Shown here piece by piece: positions 47,681 through 57,579 of a DNA stretch of 64,000 nucleotides (the first letter of the stretch is position 1; each line of letters starts with the position of its first letter). The stretch comes from Anastrepha obliqua. Its lineage: Eukaryota > Arthropoda > Insecta > Diptera > Tephritidae. A program made the translations under genes and the position numbers. A model generated the notes under the pieces. That model saw nothing but the letters and a program-made list of their open reading frames with translations. It did no database searches and was not told where the DNA came from. The stretch lies in NCBI RefSeq assembly GCF_027943255.1, contig NC_072896.1:4154001-4218000 (forward strand), given 5' to 3'.

Positions 47681-49403
47681 ACTTTGAGTTTGGCTTAGTT
47701 GATATTTGGTGTGCATTATGTAACTGCACTTCACAAGTGTATTTATAATGATTACATTACATTTATTTATTATTATAATAGTATTTAATAAGCTATAAAA
47801 TTGCTTACCCAAAGTCTTTCAATAAACTTGAATTAAAGCCTTTGAATTGGGATAAAAATGTGTATGGAGTTTTTCTAATTTTTGCATAAAAAGTAAAATT
47901 TCGATTAGTATGCTTTCTGTTAGAAAATATGCTGTACTTTTATTTAGAAATATGCAAATTCAAGAAAAATAAGGAAAATAGTAAAAAGTCGGACAAAATG
48001 CTGACGTGCTATCGTTTGTATGACATACGAGTTACATAAAATATGAAGCTTTTATTCCATTTACAAATTTATTCCTTTTTTTGGGTAAAATGAAGTTAGC
48101 ACGGCTAAATTACATTGCAAAAACAACCCCGAGCTGTTCCAAATTAAAAATTTTAACCATAGTAATGCATACTGGGTTTGACTAATATGGAAAAAAACTG
48201 AAAACTGTTTAGTAATTCTGCTTCACTGCACACCCTCTGTACTAATTTTGCACTGAGTCCATCCAACTGTGTTCGTATAATGAAATTTCTTATCCCGCTT
48301 AATAAAATTACTTGAGCAAAAAATTAGAAACCAAAGAATAATATCATTAAGGGGAACACAGCAGCTCATTACAAAATAAAAAATAGTAATAATTTAATGA
48401 AAACGAGTAAAGATATGTAACAAAACAGAGAGAGCAAAAGACGCAAACAACACCAAAATAAGGAATCAAAGACAGGAAAGGAAAGAACTACAACAATAAA
48501 TACATCCAAAAAGATGCTTAAGGCAATACAAAACCGCTAAAAAATTATAATTGAAAAAGCAAAAAAAAGCAACCTAGTAAATGTGGCATCGTAACACTCT
48601 GTCAACAGAAAACGCACACAAACACAACAAAACAACTACAAAACCAAATCTCATTAGCCACACTGGCACTGCAATAAAAATTGTGCACATAGAAATTTCA
48701 AATACACAAACGACTACAACAAAGAAAATTCCCATTAAAAATAGAAAAAGTTGGCAAGTCTTTAGCAAAAGTTTATTGAGTGGCAAATGAAAGAGGGCAT
48801 AAAAAATTATTGCATTCAACACGCGACAGAAATAAAAATCATGAAATATGCGCTTGTAAAATATTTGTTTTGAAATTTGTATGTATGCGCATATTCGGAT
48901 ACTTACTTATTTATTTAGATATTTTAGGAAATCTGTTTGTTTTGCAGGGTAATAATAATACTAAAATTTTATTTATAAAATTCGTGTTTAAAGCTCCATA
49001 AAATAAATAGCTTTGGTTATATTTCCAGTCGATATGGCAAGCCAATGAAATAATTATGGAAAATAAACTGAAAGAAATAAATAAACTAAAAGAAAACTAA
49101 TCAGAATGCCAGTAGGAATAAGTTATGTGCGCCAAGATTACCAATAAATTACAAGAATAAATGAGAAATTAGAAATTACTGAGCCTCCTTTAAGCTCTAT
49201 TAAATGGCAATTTTGATGCAAGTTAAATGTCAAGTGAACGTACAACTCCAAGAGCAGATCTACTCCGATATTTCCATTCCATACAGTGTGTCAAGGCAGT
49301 GTTTTGACATCTATTAATCTAGCGAAGTTCAGTTATATTGCTCAAGAAAATATATATTTTTTGCTGTTAAGAAAATCTGTTTACATTTGCAGTTAATACC
49401 GTT
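47681..49403. other. non-coding, presumed intron
   Basis: AT-rich with an A-rich, CAACAAACAC-type stretch at 48430-48780. No gene recognised. Confidence 0.5.
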
Positions 49404-49405
49404 TA

Positions 49406-49897
49406 GAGTAACTTCGAGTATTGTGATATAGGTAATCCTTTTTCTGCTATTACTCCATAATTTCAAGCTTTTATTAACTTATTATTGCTTAATACAGTGT
49501 ATTGATGTATTGTGTACCTAATTTTGAATTTAGAGTATTCTATTTTCAGCCAACCGGCAGATTTTCCACTGAAACCAGAAATAGTCAAAAAGGGAGGTTT
49601 GTAAAATTCGGCGGATAATGTGATATAGTCTATTCGGGTAAAGTGATATATGGTATCACATTACACGCCTATACTCCGGGAAAAGTTAAGCCCCAAACAA
49701 ACATGTACAAAAGTAAGACCCATGAAATTCGTTTATAGTTTCATCTATTATTCAGAACTTCAGTGAGTGACCCTCTTTCCGCTGACGTCATGCATCCAAT
49801 AAGTCCTCAAAACCGCGACTCCAAATCCTCAACATACTTTACTAATTCCATTTCTAAATCACATTACCCTCCCATATCACAATACCCGAAGTTACTC
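49406..49897. mobile_element. TA-flanked 492-bp MITE (GAGTAACTTCG ends)
   Basis: TA duplications at 49404-49405 and 49898-49899. The inverted ends GAGTAACTTCGAGTATTGTG and, from the right, GAGTAACTTCGGGTATTGTG match at all but one of about 24 positions. Further GTGATAT/ATATCAC motifs recur inside (49620-49670). No open frame. A Tc1/mariner-type MITE by target site, unrelated in sequence to the one at 18053. Confidence 0.85.
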
Positions 49898-50060
49898 TAC
49901 TTATATGTTTTAAAAAATTAAATATGAGTCATAGACTGAATAGATTTTTCAAAATCGTAGTACTGAGCTTCTTGAAAATAATGTGTTTGAGCTATGCTCG
50001 ACCTTTTCAGAGATTTTTTATAACTTTTTCTCTAAATATGCCCATAGATTTTATATTGGA

Positions 50061-51197
50061 CTAGCGGACCCGACAGACTTCGTTCTGTCAAATAGATTTT
50101 GAATGTGTCAGTTTATATTTCGACCTTAAGACGTTTTACTCTGCTGACCCTTACACACCGCCCTATCATCATGGTGACGGTTCTGTTCAGGAGAATTAAA
50201 GAAAAGGGTCAGCTCGAGTGACCTAAGTGTCTTCACTTCCACGAACTTTGGCTTTTGGGACCCACTAACAACCCCGACTGGGATGTTTGCCAGAGGGCTA
50301 AGAGGGGAACTTAAGGTCCAAACCTGATTGGAAAATAATCTAAAGGGATAGTGGGAACTTAAAGGTGACAAATATTTATAAAGTGGGTGCTTCAATGAAA
50401 AAACAGAGAGATAATTAATTATTTATTATTATTATTATTAACATAGGGTTAATAACCGATATATATTCATAAAGAATAATAAAATAAAACGTATGTAAGT
50501 ATTTTCAGTAATCGCTCTATTGTAAATCAAGTGAGTCATAATTATTAACAAACATCTGTTTTATTTTTATTGTAGTATATATATATATATATATATAATT
50601 GGCGCGTACACCCTTTTTTGGGTGTTTGGCCGAGCTCGTCCTCCTATTTGTGGTGTGCGTCTTGATGTTGTTCCACAAATGGAAGAACCTACAGTTTTCA
50701 CCGACTCCGAACGGCAGATATTTTTATGAGGAGCTTTTTCATGGCAGAAATGCACTCAGAGGTTTGCCATTGCCTGGCGAGGGGCGACCGCTATTAGAAA
50801 AATGTTTTTCTTAATTTTGGTGTTTTCACCGAGATTCGAACCGACGTTCTCTCTGTGAATTTCGAGGTAGTCACGCACCAACCCATTCGGCTACGGCGGA
50901 ATGAAATATTCCTTAACTCGTTCTGAAACTAAAACAGAAGAATGACTATTATCACTTTTCTGTGAGCGCGTTAGCTCCTCCAACTCAAACATGCACACAC
51001 ACGAAGGCGCCATATTTGTATGGGAAAAAGAAAAGGGCTATTTTAGGGTTTTCCCGGAAATTATTCGAATTTTTCTCGCCGTACAAACCATCCTTGGACT
51101 GCAAGGAACATTTTAAAAAAATACTTGTTAAGATTGGTCGATGCGTTGTTGAGTTATGCGCTTACAAACATTTTCAGATTCATTTTAATATCATGGA
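50061..51197 (-). mobile_element. non-autonomous Helitron-like element (interrupted by a SINE)
   Basis: On the minus strand the terminal features are those of a Helitron: it begins TCCATGATATTAAAATG at 51197 after an A, and ends in CTAG at 50064-50061 followed by T, the A|TC...CTAG|T insertion pattern. Before CTAG lies a hairpin, GACAGAacgaagTCTGTC, separated by GGGTCCG. No inverted repeats and no target duplication, as expected. There is no Rep/helicase frame; internal sequence is non-coding. The SINE at 50573-50901 sits inside. Without the SINE it is roughly 0.8 kb. Confidence 0.75.
50573..50901 (-). mobile_element. tRNA-derived SINE, copy 1 (most complete)
   Basis: Read on the minus strand: a tRNA-like head CCGCCGTAGCCGAATGGGTT (box A, TAGCCGAATGGGTTGG) and GGTTCGAATCTCG (box B), the split promoter of RNA polymerase III, about 40 bp apart. 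The body includes AATAGCGGTCGCC, GGCAATGGCAAACCTC and ATCTGCCGTTCGGAGTCGG. Near the 3' end is a hairpin ACACCCaaaaaaGGGTGT, then ACGCGCCAATTA and a (TA)n tail of about 23 bp (50575-50597). Decoded by LINE machinery in trans if active; no protein. The tRNA of origin is probably a long-variable-arm type, but I cannot name it. Confidence 0.88.
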
Positions 51198-51604
51198 TTA
51201 ATATCCGGACTTTGGGCTGGTATATCCAAAACTTCAAAATATAAAAAAAAAGAAAGTGTGTGGTAGTTCACGGAACCCGCACGATTGAAGTGAAACTTCT
51301 TTTATCAACAAATCAATAATTTAACTATTATTTAAATATAATGCATGCAGAAGTCATGGAAAGCATGGAATGGAATTTTATTAAACAGAATTATTTATTT
51401 ATTTTAATATAAAAAGAAATGAATTTATTGTACTCAATTACATTTGGTTCTCGGCATTGTCATTATCATTATTGGATTCGTTTTCCAAAAATGAAACAAG
51501 GGCTTTATGGTAACTGAAATACGTAAAAAATGATCTACATTCTAATCTATCAAGGTATCGATGAAATACTGCATCAATGGTAGTTCCGCATCTTGTTGTT
51601 GGTA

Positions 51605-51745
51605 CTACAAATTATCACTTATCGTACAACCGGAGGATTCACTGTCACGGTGTTCAACAGTAGCTCTTAATTTTTTACGCTCCAAATACTCACGTTGCCG
51701 TTCAGCACCTGTTTTCGGTTTCCGTTTTTGTTGATTTGATGCCAT
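51605..51745 (-). CDS. small basic open frame, 46 aa, unknown
   Basis: Starts MASNQQKRKPKTGAERQREY and continues LERKKLRATVEHRDSES to a stop at 51605. The basic TGAERQREYxxRKK stretch resembles short motifs I associate with transposon-encoded insect proteins, but I cannot name a family. Beyond the stop, the same strand reads on briefly with further stops. It lies inside the 51284-52493 element and could be the remnant of its protein's N-terminus. Function unknown; expression unsupported. Confidence 0.35.
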   Translation of the reverse strand: MASNQQKRKPKTGAERQREYLERKKLRATVEHRDSESSGCTISDNL

Positions 51746-51949
51746 ATTTAACAGAAATCAATCAACAAAACAAAATATGTTTGTAAGATTTGCTCAAAAC
51801 TACACACACACTCTATGACGCGTCTCGCGTTACTAATAATATTGTGTTTGGGATAACTGTCAACTGTTTCCACCGAAATGCGTTCGCAAAGTGTATGGTC
51901 TTTGGTATGGTAAACAGATTTATGATACATTATTTTGCGGCGACAGCAC

Positions 51950-52015
51950 AGCGCGATAGCCCAGCGGCTAGCAATGTGGGCTTCCGATCCGAAATCCTTG
52001 GTTCGAATCACAAGA
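51950..52015 (+). repeat. tRNA-like sequence with pol III boxes, followed by T-run
   Basis: GATAGCCCAGCGGCTAGCAA resembles box A and D arm, GGTTCGAATCA is box B, 51 bp apart, and an 18-T run follows at 52020-52037, like a pol III terminator. The acceptor stem does not pair and the T stem has a mismatch, so it is not a functional tRNA; more likely the head of a second SINE type or a tRNA pseudogene. Confidence 0.55.
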
Positions 52016-52064
52016 AAATTTTTTTTTTTTTTTTTTTATACATTTATTTCAATTTGTTTTATGA

Positions 52065-52246
52065 TATGTTTATGAGCAGATTTTTTTCATGGCAGAAATA
52101 CACTCGGAGGTTTGCCATTGCCTGCCGAGGGGCGACCGCTATTAGAAAAATGTTTTCATTAATTTTGCTTTCACCGAGATTCGAACCAACGACCTCTCTG
52201 TGAATTCCGAATGGTGATCACGCACCAACCCACTCGGCTACGGCGG
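52065..52246 (-). mobile_element. tRNA-derived SINE, copy 2 (3'-truncated)
   Basis: On the minus strand CGCCGTAGCCGAGTGGGTTG (box A), GGTTCGAATCTCG (box B), then AATAGCGGTCGCCCCTCGGC and GGCAATGGCAAACCTCCGAG. It stops about 180 bp in, near CATGAAAAAAATCTGC, without the 3' body or tail. Both promoter boxes are intact. Lies inside the 51284-52493 element. Confidence 0.85.
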
Positions 52247-52293
52247 CCATCAATCAAATGTCATATTTACAAATTACATTCGATAAGACGACG

Positions 52294-52465
52294 CGCCACG
52301 CCAGTCTTTTAACAGATGGCGCTGGCATAGCGTGAGTTTTACGTAGTTTAGCGTAGTTTTACTCCTCACAGCGTTTCATCCACGCCACGCTTTTAACAGA
52401 TGGCGCTGGCGTAGCGTCACATATCGATGAAACGCTATGGTTTTACTCCTCACAGCGTTTCATCC
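52294..52465. repeat. 84-88-bp tandem duplication at element end
   Basis: Two adjacent units (52294-52381 and 52382-52465). Both contain TTTTAACAGATGGCGCTGGC, then TAGCGT, and end TTTTACTCCTCACAGCGTTT CATCC. Within them GATGAAACGCTATGG and CAGCGTTTCATC form an inverted pair. Subterminal duplications of this kind often hold transposase-binding sites, but that is inference. Confidence 0.8.
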
Positions 52466-52514
52466 TTCGAGACAAAAGAAGTTTCACTTCAATAAATAAA
52501 TTATTCGCTCATAA

Positions 52515-52797
52515 CTATTTGGCCGGGCTCCTTCTGCTACTTCTGGCGTGCGTCTTGATTTTGTTGCACAAATGAAGGGACCTACAGTTTCATGTCGGCC
52601 TCAAATGGGAGATGGTTTTTTGGTGAGGCGCTTTTTCAAGGAAGAAATACACTCGTAGGTTTGCCATTGTCTGCCGAGGGGCGACCGCTATTAGAAAAAA
52701 CAAATGGTTTCTATCATTTTGCTGCTTCATGCAGGGATATTTGAACCAACACACTCCCGAATAGTAGTCACGCACCAATCCTATTCGGATCGACAGA
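52515..52797 (-). mobile_element. tRNA-derived SINE, copy 3 (nearly full length, diverged)
   Basis: On the minus strand: CCGAATAGGATTGGTGCGTG (box A region), GGTTCAAATATCC (box B, mutated), ATAGCGGTCGCCCCTCGGCA, GACAATGGCAAACCTACGAG, CTGTAGGTCCCTTCATTTGT and AGAAGGAGCCCGGCCAAA at the 3' end. The tail is short or missing. It begins 22 bp past the 51284-52493 element. Confidence 0.85.
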
Positions 52798-52836
52798 CCA
52801 ATACTTTACTGCCATTTTTTGTCAGGAATGAAAATA

Positions 52837-53367
52837 AAGGGTTTCTTATAAGAGGTGTTATTTTGATATTCAAAGAAAAATGCTACTTTTTAATATAAAT
52901 GATCGGATGTTTATTTCATTATAAAGAGGAAGGTATGCCGTTAATAATGGAAAATAACATCAAGCAAATGACCAGCATGACTACGCTTATAGCACAATAT
53001 CCTTTTCATGAAATTTTACGTTCTCGATAGCCTGACGAATTTTAAATTCCATCTTTGAGGTCTCGAATCGACCCTGAGCAGTTGGCGTAGACCTTCTCTT
53101 TCACGTGGCCACAAAGAAAAAAGTCACAAGGTGTTAAATCACAAGATCTCGGTAGCCAATTGTGAACACCTCTTCGAAAGATAGCACGGTCCGGAAACTT
53201 TTCCCGTAAAAATCAATGGTTTCGTTGCTTGTGTGGCACGTTGCGCCGTCTTGTTGAAAAAAAACGTTATCCAGATCAATACCATTCAATTCCGGCCATA
53301 AAAAATAGTTAACCATCTCTCGATAGCGCAATCCATTCACCTGTAACTCCTGTTATTGGGAAACCTT
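52837..53367 (-). mobile_element. Tc1/mariner-superfamily deletion derivative, family B copy 2
   Basis: TA at 52835-52836 and 53368-53369. On the minus strand AAGGTTTCCCAATAACAGGA is the 5' end, going directly into GAATGGATTGCGC, the same junction as at 15197. Encoded (53340-53134, then shifted): NGLRYREMVNYFLWPELNGI, FQQDGATCHTSNETID (second Asp), a frameshift in the linker, then RSCDLTPCDFFLCGHVKEKV, where the third Asp is kept. The 3' part matches the other copy to the end AATATCAAAATAACACC. The neighbouring TTAA element begins 3 bp away and uses this element's CCTTTAA as its target. Confidence 0.85.
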
Positions 53368-53370
53368 TAA

Positions 53371-54086
53371 GGGGTTACATGGGTTTCGTTGGTTCAAAAA
53401 ATCGATTTATTTTTTTTTGCTTATTAATTTCTACAACATCTCAGGAATATTATCCTAAATTTTCAAGTCGATCCGAATAATAAATTCGGAGATACATCCT
53501 TTGGAATGTGTGCGCTCCAAGCCACTTTTATTGTTACTCAAAACTTTAAACGCATTTTTCTCGGAACTGTGTTTTCAAAGTCGGTTGTCAAATTTTCTCG
53601 AAAATTACTCAACCGATCTTGATGACATTTTACACAGGTGTTCGAAATACAATTTACTCGTGCTTGAACGAAGGATTTTTTTTTTTTCAATTACAACTAT
53701 TTATAAAAAACAAAATGTCAAGCAAATTTGACCGAAATTTTAATTTTTTTGCAAAAATGTCTGCCAAAATTCCAATTTTTACTTTTTTTTCTTTCCTTCG
53801 TTCAAGCACAAGTTTATGGTCTTAACTAAAGCACTTATTTTTGTTGTTGTTGAGCCTGTCAGGAGTTATGCTGACAACGCGGACGCACCTTTTTTTCGAG
53901 GGGTCACCGGAAATGACGTCACAATGGAGGAGTTTTAATATTTTTTTTTTGAAAATTTCAGAAATTATTCTTTAAATATGTGTCTATAAGACAGAAAAAA
54001 GTTTGAATTAAATAAAAAATTTTGACATAGAAAAAAAAAATATTGAAACTAGGCCTTTTTTTACTCGACGAAACCCATGTAACCCC
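53371..54086 (+). mobile_element. TTAA-flanked 716-bp inverted-repeat element, copy 2
   Basis: TTAA at 53367-53370 and 54087-54090 encloses perfect 19-bp inverted ends, GGGGTTACATGGGTTTCGT. The core AAAACTTTAAACGCATTTTT starts at 53540, 169 bp from the left end, followed by CTCGGAAC. Before it, TTTTCAAGTCGATCCG resembles TTTCAAGTCGATATC at the same place in copy 1. Inside, the segment 53634-53680 and 53776-53815 share an inverted TTCGTTCAAGCACAAG/CGTGCTTGAACGAAGG, forming a hairpin. No coding capacity. Confidence 0.9.
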
Positions 54087-54090
54087 TTAA

Positions 54091-54535
54091 TAATATTTTT
54101 TTTTTAATTTTGTTCATACTTTAATCAAAGCCATATAAACCAAACTCTAAAACTTTATACAAGGTTTAGAAAAATTGTTTACTTTTTAATTTTTAGAAAA
54201 TTTTTGCAGACGGCATTTGTTCTATTTTCCACATAACTAAGGAATGGACTCAAAAAATATTATTCGGGCGAAAATCGTTATAACATCAAATTTATATAAA
54301 ATATCAAAATAGTTTTTATTATTATTTTCTTGTTTATTAAGCACGCACGTTAAACAAACAACGTATATCAATTCTTTGATATAAACAAAATGGCGCAATT
54401 TAAGTTTGACTCGTCTCATTAGGCGATGGACATCAGTTTTTGTTACGATAGCTGCATTCTCTACTAATTAATTTTAAGCTGTTTTTCATTTTTAATTTAT
54501 TTCAATTCATCTTTAGCAATTTCCTTTTAACAATT
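54091..54535. other. non-coding
   Basis: AT-rich; nothing recognised. Confidence 0.5.
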
Positions 54536-54539
54536 GCTC

Positions 54540-55010
54540 CATTTTTTTGAATGAGCCGCAATCGAGCGCCATTTCTGAGTTGTGGTCTTTTTGAAAAATA
54601 TTTAGCCCGTGACTTTCAGGCCAGTTTATGACAAGATGGTTATAGCTAGACTAGCCTAAAAAGTACCAGAACGGAACTGTGATTTTATTTTATTTTATGA
54701 ATGGCAGCAAAGGTTTTTGCAAAAACTGATTCACATAAATATCTTGATTTATAATGCCATTGATAATGAACGTTTTGCTTTTCATACCACACTGGCAGAT
54801 GACTGGCCAAATCAAATAATTTTTATTGGAACCTGTCCGAAAGTTTTAAATTAAAGGCACCCAGGACACTTCTTCTCTTCCATTTAGTACACGGGCGCTA
54901 AGGCCTGAATCTGCTTAAAGACTGTTTTGACGTCTGTTCCAAAAGTTATTAGCGAGCAAAGTCATTAAAAATCAACTCCGTTTTGGGCGCCCAAAACTTG
55001 CACTTATTTT
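54540..55010 (-). pseudogene. DDE transposase remnant (Tc1/mariner superfamily)
   Basis: Minus strand, near 54815-54580: CGMKSKTFIINGIINQDIYV then NQFLQKPLLPFI, the signature region after the first catalytic residue in a Tc1/mariner-related transposase. Then VPFWYFLG and YNHLVINWPESHGLNIFQKD follow, where relatives read LFWPDLASxHYAxxVxxWY. The second catalytic Asp is lost. Stops and shifts throughout. Different from families A and B. Confidence 0.6.
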
Positions 55011-55235
55011 ACTAGAATTTAACGAGTCTTATTACTGCATATCCAAAATTTTTTAAAAGATGCAAATTAAAATGTTCAAAATTTAGATAAAAATTAGTGA
55101 ATTTCTTTATAGTTTGCATACAGTTTGAATATTTGATTAATGGGGATTTCAGTTAACGTATGAAAAAAATCTTAAAAAGAAAAAAAATCGAATAAAAATA
55201 TTAAAAGATAATAGTCATGCAGATAGTTATGCTCG

Positions 55236-55690
55236 TCACTGTACATACAGTGTTGCCCATATTCGAAGGACCCGACGGATTTCGATGACTCTTTGGGCCC
55301 ATTCCAATCGACGGGGCTTGTCCGCAGGCAACAATCTTTGCGTCAATTGAATCTTATACGGGAATAAATACAAATCAATGCGGATAATTCGTTGTAAAGT
55401 GGTCCGCGCAATGTCCAACTGCTGAGAACGGCGATTTTGGGATGCCCTTGGCGGCGCCTTGGTCGGTTTTGATTTGGCCTCTTTGGATTAAAAAGAGCAT
55501 CACAGTCGAAAACCTTTCGTACAAACGTTTAATGGTGTTCTTAGAAGGCGCACTTTTAACATTATTTCATTTTTTATACGCACGTTGAGTTTTCACAATT
55601 GACTTCTTTTGTTGAATGTAAATTTCAACAATTTGGGAGCGCTCGCGTGGCGTGTACTCTCCATGGTAAAAATCTGCTTGGACTGACAAA
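55236..55690 (-). pseudogene. Tc1/mariner-superfamily transposase N-terminus (DNA-binding part)
   Basis: Minus strand: YTPRERSQIVEIYIQQKKSI then VKTQRAYKK near 55650-55570, and SAPSKNTIKRLYERF after two lost codons, the paired-type helix-turn-helix start of these transposases. After a shift, QQLDIARTTLQRIIRIDLYL then FPYKIQLTQRLLPADKPRRL continues the second helix-turn-helix and the HPYKIQLTQELKPAD-type linker. The fragment ends near 55236 before the catalytic domain. It is the complementary half to what families A and B keep, but I cannot show that it is the same family. Confidence 0.75.
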
Positions 55691-57575
55691 TGCAAATGAA
55701 TAAACAACACCAACAAATCTGAACATAAGCAGACGTGTGTGCATATTTACATATGAGCTGACGGACGTCCGAGACGAGTTCAAGCATTTGAAATAAAGAC
55801 TTGTGTTTGAACTACTCGTACAAGTAATGTAACCACATTTGTGTTTCCGTGCGCTATTCATTACAGTATACATTTGTACTATATCGGAACATAGGCTCCG
55901 CCAATCGCCTTTGTAAACAAGCGTGGTCGCAGATAGGAGAGGCCAGAAGCGAAAGCCGTTGCATTCTTCCCATTACTATGAAAACACATCCCGCTTATTT
56001 GTTTGCCACACATAAAAACTGGCTTGTAATGCACCATGCAAATATGCACATATGTGTGTATGTGTGTACGCGTGGCCTAAATTTCAAAAGCTTTCACTTT
56101 CATCCTTTTACATTACGCATTTGAACAAACTGACGCATCCTGGCGCACTTTGATTTATCCTGTGCGGCAACACTCCATCCACACTTCACGCGCGCCAAAG
56201 TCTAGCTTCCTGATTTGTCTGCGCTGTGCACATATTGAGCAAACACAAACACAAACACAAGTGTCTATGTGCGTACATGTGAGCAAAGGTAAACTCATTC
56301 AGGATTTTTCGTTTGGTTTATCTACTTTCAAATGCACTTCACTAGAGCATTTGTGTGGTTTTACATAAGGAAATGTAAGTGTAAGTGTGTGTGTGTGTGC
56401 GGGTGGTTGGCAGTTTTCAATAGCTCCCTCAGGAATGTGTATTTAGCTTTTCCTTCAACTACATTACAAATATGTTTTCACGCTACGCTGACACACACAC
56501 ACACACCCATTCCTACCCATACATACGCATGTATGTATGTTGGTGTCAGTGTAAAGAAAAGCTGCAACTATGTTACTTTATTATGGGTTACCTGTGGTCA
56601 CACACAGCAGCCCGCGCCTGTGCACAGTTCAAAATGGGGCGTTACAAATATTTCTGTTAAAGTTCTGCAATTTTGCTTACATTTTTACCCGCATCAAATT
56701 TGAATGAAAATATCAAAAACAAATCAAAATTAAATTCTATAAAAATGCGTTCGTATATATTTGTCCTATATACGGCTGTCATGCACACTTGCATAATTCT
56801 TATTTATGCATCTCCTTACTGACACACTAAATATTCTGTTATATAACATGACGACCGTAACAAATGAAGTATGCATTTAGGCTTTCAGTAACAGTTTGCC
56901 AACCTGTACGAAGCAGTCGGTGTGCTTAGGAGTCATAGTTGCTCATACATAACTACACACACAAGGCAACAAGTGCAACTTTACTTGACACTCGATAATG
57001 GCACAATCACGTTGCCACATTTGACAGCTGAGTAAGAGCACACACACACACGCATATCCATGTGTGTTTGCTAGCAGTGTGCCAGTGTGTGAGTATGCAA
57101 AAAAGGTGAATTGCTGAATCACAGTTTGTCCTGAATTAGAAAGTACGCTTTTGTGCGCATATGTGGCGCATTGACAGTCCTTTCAATTTCTCCAGTGACA
57201 CCGAAATGTGGGTCGTTAAAAGAAAAGTCATTGCATTTACAAATAGGCTGGAATTGCCACAGTAATGCGCTGCTTTAATTTTGAATTGAATGGATATTTT
57301 GAAATTTTTAATTAAAAAATGTTTAAATTGTTTAGTTTTGGAAATGATGAGTTTGAGTGGTGCAGATTTTTATCAATTCGATGATTTTTTTTTACATTTT
57401 GTATTATATACAGGATTAATAGGAAAGCCGTCCTAGATAGTTAAGGGCATTAGAATTTAGGTAACTTTTGAGTAATTTGGTTCTATGACAAGATTTCCGA
57501 ATCTTTACTGTTTTCAAGATATTCGGTTTTAAATATTGTTTAAGAAAAATTTCTCTTCTTTGCAGTCACTTTTTT
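55691..57575. other. non-coding, presumed intron, with microsatellites
   Basis: No gene is recognised. Contains ACAAAC repeats near 56243-56260, GT and AC runs at 56380-56400 and 56489-56508, and a CATACATACGCATGTATGTATG palindrome near 56519. Open frames at 55849-56703 are by-products of these tracts. Confidence 0.5.
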
Positions 57576-57579
57576 TAAT

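Larger units (their letters stand above)
51284..52493. mobile_element. 1.2-kb DNA transposon-like element with perfect 20-bp inverted repeats
   Basis: ATTGAAGTGAAACTTCTTTT at 51284-51303 is found as its exact complement at 52474-52493. The flanks show no clear duplication. Inside are an A/T-rich left part, a 46-codon minus-strand frame (51745-51605), a tRNA-like stretch with poly(T) (51950-52037), a SINE copy, and an 84-88-bp tandem duplication next to the right end. I do not recognise the superfamily; no transposase is present. Confidence 0.75.

Noticed and set aside
51950..52015. A functional tRNA gene
   Set aside because: Boxes A and B are present but acceptor and T stems do not pair properly.
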